This document shows positions 4,374 through 5,459 of a stretch of DNA of 5,459 nucleotides, piece after piece; position 1 is the first letter of the stretch, and each line of letters starts with the position of its first letter. The notes beneath the pieces are model-generated. The model made no database searches. It saw nothing but the letters and a program-made list of their open reading frames with translations, and had not been told where the DNA came from. Made by a program: the position numbers and the translations under genes. Source of the stretch: Bacteroidia bacterium (GTDB taxonomy: Bacteria; Bacteroidota; Bacteroidia; Bacteroidales; Tannerellaceae); assembly GCA_025996775.1 (NCBI GenBank), contig BNTS01000148.1, positions 1-5,459 on the forward strand. Reading direction: 5' to 3'.

Positions 4374-5459
4374 ATGAAAGTAACATTTATAGTCAAAAAA
4401 GAAGCAAAACGGCACGATATTGATTCTAAGGCAACAATTTATGTGCGGTTGAGAGACGGAAGGAATTTTGATTCCGTCACGCCAACGGAATTGTCCATCA
4501 ATCCCAACTTATGGGATGACAAAGACGAACAGGTTAAAAGTAAAGTTGTTTGTCCCGACGAACTGCGTGATGAAATTGATAATGGTGTTCGTAATTTAAA
4601 ATCCCATATTGAAAAAGAGTATCGGTTCATTGAAAAAGAAAATATAACTAAGGATTGGTTGAAAACGACTGTGGATAAGTATTACAACCCTAAGAAATAC
4701 TTTGTGCCGGAAGCAATCGAAGTAAAGCCAACTTTTCAACAATTGTTGGACGACTTTCTGCTCAAACACAAACTGTCAGAGGTTCGGAAGAAAAACTTTC
4801 GGGTAATTTGTCGAGCAATGATGCGCTACGAATTGTTTGTCAGGGCAACTAAACGCGGGCAAAAGTCATTTGCTTTGGACATTGATGCTGTTACTGCTGA
4901 TACTTTACATGATATGTGGGATTTTTTTGAGAACGAGTATATTTATTACGAGAAATATCCGGCAATTTACGAACAGGTACCGGAAAAGCGTACTCCGCAA
5001 CCAAGAGGTAAAAACACATTGATAGATTGCTTTTGCCGAATCCGTACATTCTTTTTGTGGTGCCATGAGAAGAAAACGACAACTAATAGACCGTTCGATC
5101 AATTCCGAATCGACGAATGTACCTACGGAACGCCGGTCTATATCACACTTCAGGAACGAGACAAGTTATTTGAAAAAGACCTGTCGGCAAGTCCGCAATT
5201 GGAAGTCCAACGCGATATTTTTGTTTTTCAGAGCCTTATCGGTTGTCGCGTTGGAGATTTATACCGAATGACCAAAAGCAATATAGTCAATGGTGCGATT
5301 GAGTATATTCCACGCAAAACCAAAGAAGGCAATCCTGTAACAGTTCGTGTTCCACTCAATGACAAGGCAAAAGCGATATTGGAGAAATATAAAGATTGTG
5401 AAAGCAAAAAATTATTACCGTTCATTTCAGAACAAAAATACAACGATGCTATCAAAAAG
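4374..5459 (+). CDS. Tyrosine recombinase/integrase of a Bacteroidetes mobile element, 3' end missing
   Basis: The frame is open from ATG 4374 to the window edge, 362 codons without a stop. The N-terminus (MKVTFIVKKEAKRHDIDSKA, then TIYVRLRDG) is the three-stranded arm DNA-binding domain usual in Bacteroidetes integrases, to about residue 90. A helical SAM-like core-binding domain follows (about 118-230). The catalytic domain begins with YITLQERDKLF and contains GCRVGDLYRMTKSNI, in which Arg292 is the first catalytic Arg; the beta-hairpin Lys lies in RKTKEGN (about 315-317). The remaining catalytic residues (HxxR, His/Trp, Tyr) fall beyond the window. Family members are usually a little over 400 residues, so perhaps 50-80 are missing. 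The enzyme would cut and rejoin DNA to integrate and excise an element. Its richer G+C than the adjacent cluster suggests a different history. Which element it mobilises cannot be decided from this window. Confidence 0.95.
   Translation, partial: MKVTFIVKKEAKRHDIDSKATIYVRLRDGRNFDSVTPTELSINPNLWDDKDEQVKSKVVCPDELRDEIDNGVRNLKSHIEKEYRFIEKENITKDWLKTTVDKYYNPKKYFVPEAIEVKPTFQQLLDDFLLKHKLSEVRKKNFRVICRAMMRYELFVRATKRGQKSFALDIDAVTADTLHDMWDFFENEYIYYEKYPAIYEQVPEKRTPQPRGKNTLIDCFCRIRTFFLWCHEKKTTTNRPFDQFRIDECTYGTPVYITLQERDKLFEKDLSASPQLEVQRDIFVFQSLIGCRVGDLYRMTKSNIVNGAIEYIPRKTKEGNPVTVRVPLNDKAKAILEKYKDCESKKLLPFISEQKYNDAIKK

Noticed and set aside
4439..5455. Several 60-75 codon frames on both strands
   Set aside because: All lie within the recombinase gene, whose own frame has a continuous, recognisable domain order.
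1..5459. CRISPR array, rRNA, tRNA or insertion-sequence ends
   Set aside because: No regularly spaced repeats, no tRNA cloverleaf, no rRNA-like sequence, and no terminal inverted repeats flanking a transposase were found.

Overview
The window looks like accessory DNA from a member of the Bacteroidales (Bacteroides, Parabacteroides, Prevotella or a relative). The evidence is a long plus-strand tyrosine recombinase of the Bacteroidetes mobile-element type at the right end, a TAnnTTTG (-7) type promoter element in front of it, the absence of Shine-Dalgarno-like leaders, and a patchwork of base compositions. Two hand-counted 60-base lines inside the central genes give 15/60 and 13/60 G+C. One line inside the recombinase gives 25/60 and one inside the left-hand gene gives 30/60.

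Layout. Bases 1-64 may hold the last 20 codons of a plus-strand gene. Its TGA overlaps the apparent start of a small plus-strand gene (61 to 432, probably once to 517) for a helical protein with one membrane segment, of the kind that often trails mobilization genes. A gene-free AT-rich gap follows (518-758). Then comes a minus-strand cluster read right to left. It contains a 338-residue soluble protein that I do not recognise (3557-2541) and, overlapping it by ATGA, a protein with a class III nucleotidyl cyclase-like core (2544-1990). Next are a helical protein that appears to be the frameshifted remainder of the cyclase-like one (1915-1436, open back to 2002) and a multi-pass membrane protein (1397-759). 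A possible Bacteroides-type promoter (3640-3609) sits in front of the cluster. Bases 3558-4373 hold a weak 77-codon minus-strand ORF, a hairpin with a T-rich tail on the minus strand, and a nested palindrome and tandem repeat just ahead of the recombinase. The recombinase runs off the right end after 362 codons.

How it may work together. The central cluster (unknown protein, cyclase-like protein, membrane protein) is compact, co-directional, translationally coupled at one junction, AT-rich, and placed between mobile-element genes. This is the usual picture of a cargo module such as a defence system. The pairing of a cyclase-like protein with a membrane protein recalls Pycsar and CBASS logic, in which a nucleotide signal opens or activates a membrane effector. 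However, the canonical transition-state residues of a class III cyclase seem to be missing, so signal synthesis is not shown. As sequenced, the cyclase-like gene is split at a short TA repeat; removing one TA unit would give a continuous 368-codon frame. That is the observation most worth checking.
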